A DNA stretch of 64,000 nt from Manis javanica. Lineage: Eukaryota > Chordata > Mammalia > Pholidota > Manidae. The translations under genes and the position numbers were made by a program. The stretch spans positions 62,001 through 126,000 of the forward strand of contig NC_133166.1 of assembly GCF_040802235.1 (NCBI RefSeq), given 5' to 3'. The notes under the pieces are model-generated. The model had not been told where the DNA came from and searched no databases. It worked only from the letters and a program-made list of their open reading frames with translations. This document shows positions 61,637 to 64,000 of this stretch, piece after piece; the stretch's first letter is position 1; every line of letters starts with the position of its first letter.

Positions 61637-62575
61637 ATGTTTAGGAGAGGAAATATTACAGAGATCACCTACTTCATCCTCTTGGGGTTTTCAGATTTTC
61701 ACAGAATCAAAGCAGTGCTCTTTGTTGTGTTCCTGGTGATCTACGTTACAACTCTGGCTTGGAACCTGAGCCTCATCATCTTAATAAGGATGGATTCCCA
61801 CCTCCACACACCCATGTACTTCTTCCTCAGCAACCTGTCCTTCCTAGACATCAGCTATGTGACCTCCACAGCCCCCAAGATGCTCTCTGACTTCTTCCTG
61901 GAAGAACATACTATCACCGTTGTGGGTTGTGCTGTTCAGTACTTCTTCTCTGCAACCATGGGAGTGAGTGAGTCTTGTCTCATGACAGCCATGGCCTATG
62001 ACCGCTATGCTGCCATTTGTAATCCACTTCTCTACTCATCAATCATGTCACCCACCCTCTGTGTTGGGATGGTGCTGGGATCCTATGTGGCTGGACTCTC
62101 TGCTTCTTCATCCCAGCTGTATGTCATTCTTCAACTCCACTTTTGCGGACCTAATGTCATCCAGCACTTCTTCTGTGACATGCCCCAACTGTTAGTCCTG
62201 TCCTGCTCTGACACTTTCTCTGCCAAGCTCCTACTTGCTATCTTAACAATGATCTTTGGGATAATAAATGCCCTTGTTGTCATGATATCCTACGTCTATA
62301 TTGTCATCTCCATCATGAAGATCACTACAGCTAAAGGCAGGTCCAAGGCTTTCAACACCTGTGCTTCTCACCTGACAGCAGTTTCCTTCTTCTATATCTC
62401 AAGTAGCTTTGTCTATTTGATGTCCATCTCTGGTGGGTCTTCTACTTTTGACAGATTCACATCAGTCTTCTACACAGTGGTGATTCCCATGTTGAATCCC
62501 TTGATTTACAGTCTGAGGAACAAGGAAATCAAAGATGCCTTGAAGAGGTTGCAGAAGAAGGGAGGCCATTACTGA
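61637..62575 (+). CDS. OR5AN1: Olfactory receptor, OR5AN1-like (third copy)
   Basis: Intact single-exon odorant receptor of 312 residues. The start at 61637 was chosen over the in-frame ATG at 61598, because the splice acceptor lies between them and the other copies start at the equivalent codon. N6 glycosylation site, C98/C180, MAYDRYAAICNPL, SKAFNTCASHL, PMLNPLIYSLRN and a DALKRLQKKGGHY tail are present. It is most similar to the second copy (about 35 differences over 305 residues). It shares S105 with that copy, against F105 in the first copy, and keeps F194, F207, F252 and Y260. Private changes include H22, S73, Y162 and the SASSSQ stretch at the TM4/ECL2 edge. Predicted Golf-coupled receptor of olfactory neurons; the ligand is inferred only from the family. 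Confidence 0.95.
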   Translation: MFRRGNITEITYFILLGFSDFHRIKAVLFVVFLVIYVTTLAWNLSLIILIRMDSHLHTPMYFFLSNLSFLDISYVTSTAPKMLSDFFLEEHTITVVGCAVQYFFSATMGVSESCLMTAMAYDRYAAICNPLLYSSIMSPTLCVGMVLGSYVAGLSASSSQLYVILQLHFCGPNVIQHFFCDMPQLLVLSCSDTFSAKLLLAILTMIFGIINALVVMISYVYIVISIMKITTAKGRSKAFNTCASHLTAVSFFYISSSFVYLMSISGGSSTFDRFTSVFYTVVIPMLNPLIYSLRNKEIKDALKRLQKKGGHY

Positions 62576-64000
62576 GTTCACTGATTCTGACATTTTTTAA
62601 CATATTATTCCTTCAGAATCATCTTAACCCGCAATACTGAACATATGAATCAACCATTACAAATTTCACACTGCCTTCAGACACAGAAGGTTTTATTTGA
62701 CATAAGTTATACACCAAAATGTACCAATACATGGTACAGATCCACACACACATAAGATTTTTAAGTCTTGGAGCTTCATTACTTTCAGTCTATACGAGGA
62801 ATGGTCTCATTTTTTATTAATCCTTCCACGTGTATTTGTGAAACATCAAGGTTTAAAAACTTTTGGCCGCTTCTTGATTCTGAAACTGAACCCTGAGAAA
62901 AACCTGGCACAGGCTCCAGGAGTGTAAAATCCCTGTCTGATAATTATTCTAATGGAACTACATGATGGTGATTAATGTTTTTTTCTGTGTCTGTTCCGAT
63001 TTGGAGTAAACAGAGATAGGGTTTGGGCATTAGGACAGAAAGAAAGCTATAAAATTGATCTGATTATGCCTCCTGGAAACAGCAGCCTCAGACAGCTAAT
63101 ATTTGTGTAAGGCCTCTTTCAGTGCTAACCATCTAATACATTTTTGTTCATATCCTCATGTCTACCAGCTCTAGTCTATGGAAGGAGGAAATTCCAACCA
63201 TATAATATCCCAACAGAATCATAAAGTTGCATAAACCAAAGGATGTGGACACTGCAGTGCCATTTACTTATGAGTCTAGTGATTTAGTTTCTGGCATTTA
63301 GTTTCCAGTGGGGGTCTTTGATTGAGATATTTTCAAATTCCATGTCACAGCCAATAGTTGTTTCTGAGAGTTTGCATTCAAACCTCTCTTTCTTTCCTGT
63401 ATTAAATTCAGAAAATTTACCTTGTTTTAAATAGTCAATGGTTCATCTTATCAAATATATTCTGATATGTCAGCACCGGTTCATGTTTGGTAAGGGGAGC
63501 CTTGTGTGAGAGTTCATTGTTATCACAGAGCTACTGAATATTCAATATTGCCAAAAAGAAGAATAAATAGGGTAAACTGGTATACATCTTCTCTTATTGT
63601 CCATGTTCTTCATTTTATGTTTTAATGTTTTATGTTTAAAGGGGGTGATATAATAGATGGCGTAGAATGGTTAGAGTTACTTTAATTCTGATATGTTCCT
63701 GAAGCCCTTAAATACCAAGGAAGAAAATAGACAGTAGGATAGGCAGGGTTCTCACCTCCGGCCGGGTTATATAAAGCTTCTGGTCTTCGTGGTCTGTTAA
63801 AAAGAATAACATATTTAATAGCACTGACTATTGATTTGCCTGATTGATATTAGACTTGAATAAGCTTATACGAAACAGATGTCATTACAATACATACTAT
63901 CTTTGGCATGTCATTTGCTCTTAATGTTGTTTTGGGTCTCAGTTTTGATGAGTGATATGAGTTATTTTATTTAATAAAGGAATACAAGTGAAGAAGTATT
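62576..64000. other. 3' flank of the third OR gene (to window edge)
   Basis: Collinear with 34932-36350 and 14267-15660. Candidate poly(A) hexamer AATAAA at 63562-63567. No coding potential or recognised repeat; the duplicated unit continues beyond the window. Confidence 0.55.

Overview
The window is mammalian nuclear DNA. It holds three intronless olfactory-receptor coding exons of the OR5AN1 type, LINE-1 elements of several ages, MIR SINEs and a class III (ERV-L) retrovirus fossil. There are no operons, bacterial signals, CRISPR arrays, tRNA or rRNA genes. I see no Alu, B1/B2, Bov-tA or carnivore-type SINE, and the youngest L1 family has a 3' UTR I associate from memory with pangolins (Pholidota). 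I therefore suggest a laurasiatherian mammal, possibly a pangolin; the order is a low-confidence guess.

The region is a tandem array of segmental duplicates. Each unit runs: upstream block, OR coding exon, about 1.7 kb of downstream DNA, an old minus-strand L1 and an old plus-strand L1. Unit 1 ends near 22.3 kb (OR exon at 13313), unit 2 spans about 22.3-49.7 kb (OR exon at 34014), and unit 3 runs from about 49.7 kb to the window edge (OR exon at 61637). The left end (2.5-4.9 kb) carries an extra upstream block with no OR gene, joined at 4.88 kb to the interior of an L1. That L1 appears twice, at 1-2522 and 4881-7862.

The three receptors are full-length seven-transmembrane ORs of 317, 305 and 312 residues. 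Each starts 13 nt after a conserved splice acceptor, so a non-coding leader exon upstream is expected. A strong splice-donor-like site lies in a conserved GC-rich stretch of all four upstream blocks and is my candidate for that leader. Units 2 and 3 share an ERV-L insertion (27614-33526 and 55387-61146) whose 3' LTR ends about 0.5 kb before the coding exon. Unit 1 has the uninterrupted target site near 12825, so the insertion came before the unit 2/3 duplication but is not in unit 1.

Younger insertions mark individual copies: a 3' L1 fragment in block B (7912-9720), an internally deleted L1 in unit 2 (39987-44780), a short L1 3' end in unit 3 (51214-51664), and a composite retroelement in unit 2 (47042-49005). 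The composite joins an L1 3' UTR to a retroviral env fragment and an unrelated poly(A)-ended tail. It, the tandem ~180-bp monomers in the L1 5' UTR and the receptor expansion are the most interesting things here.
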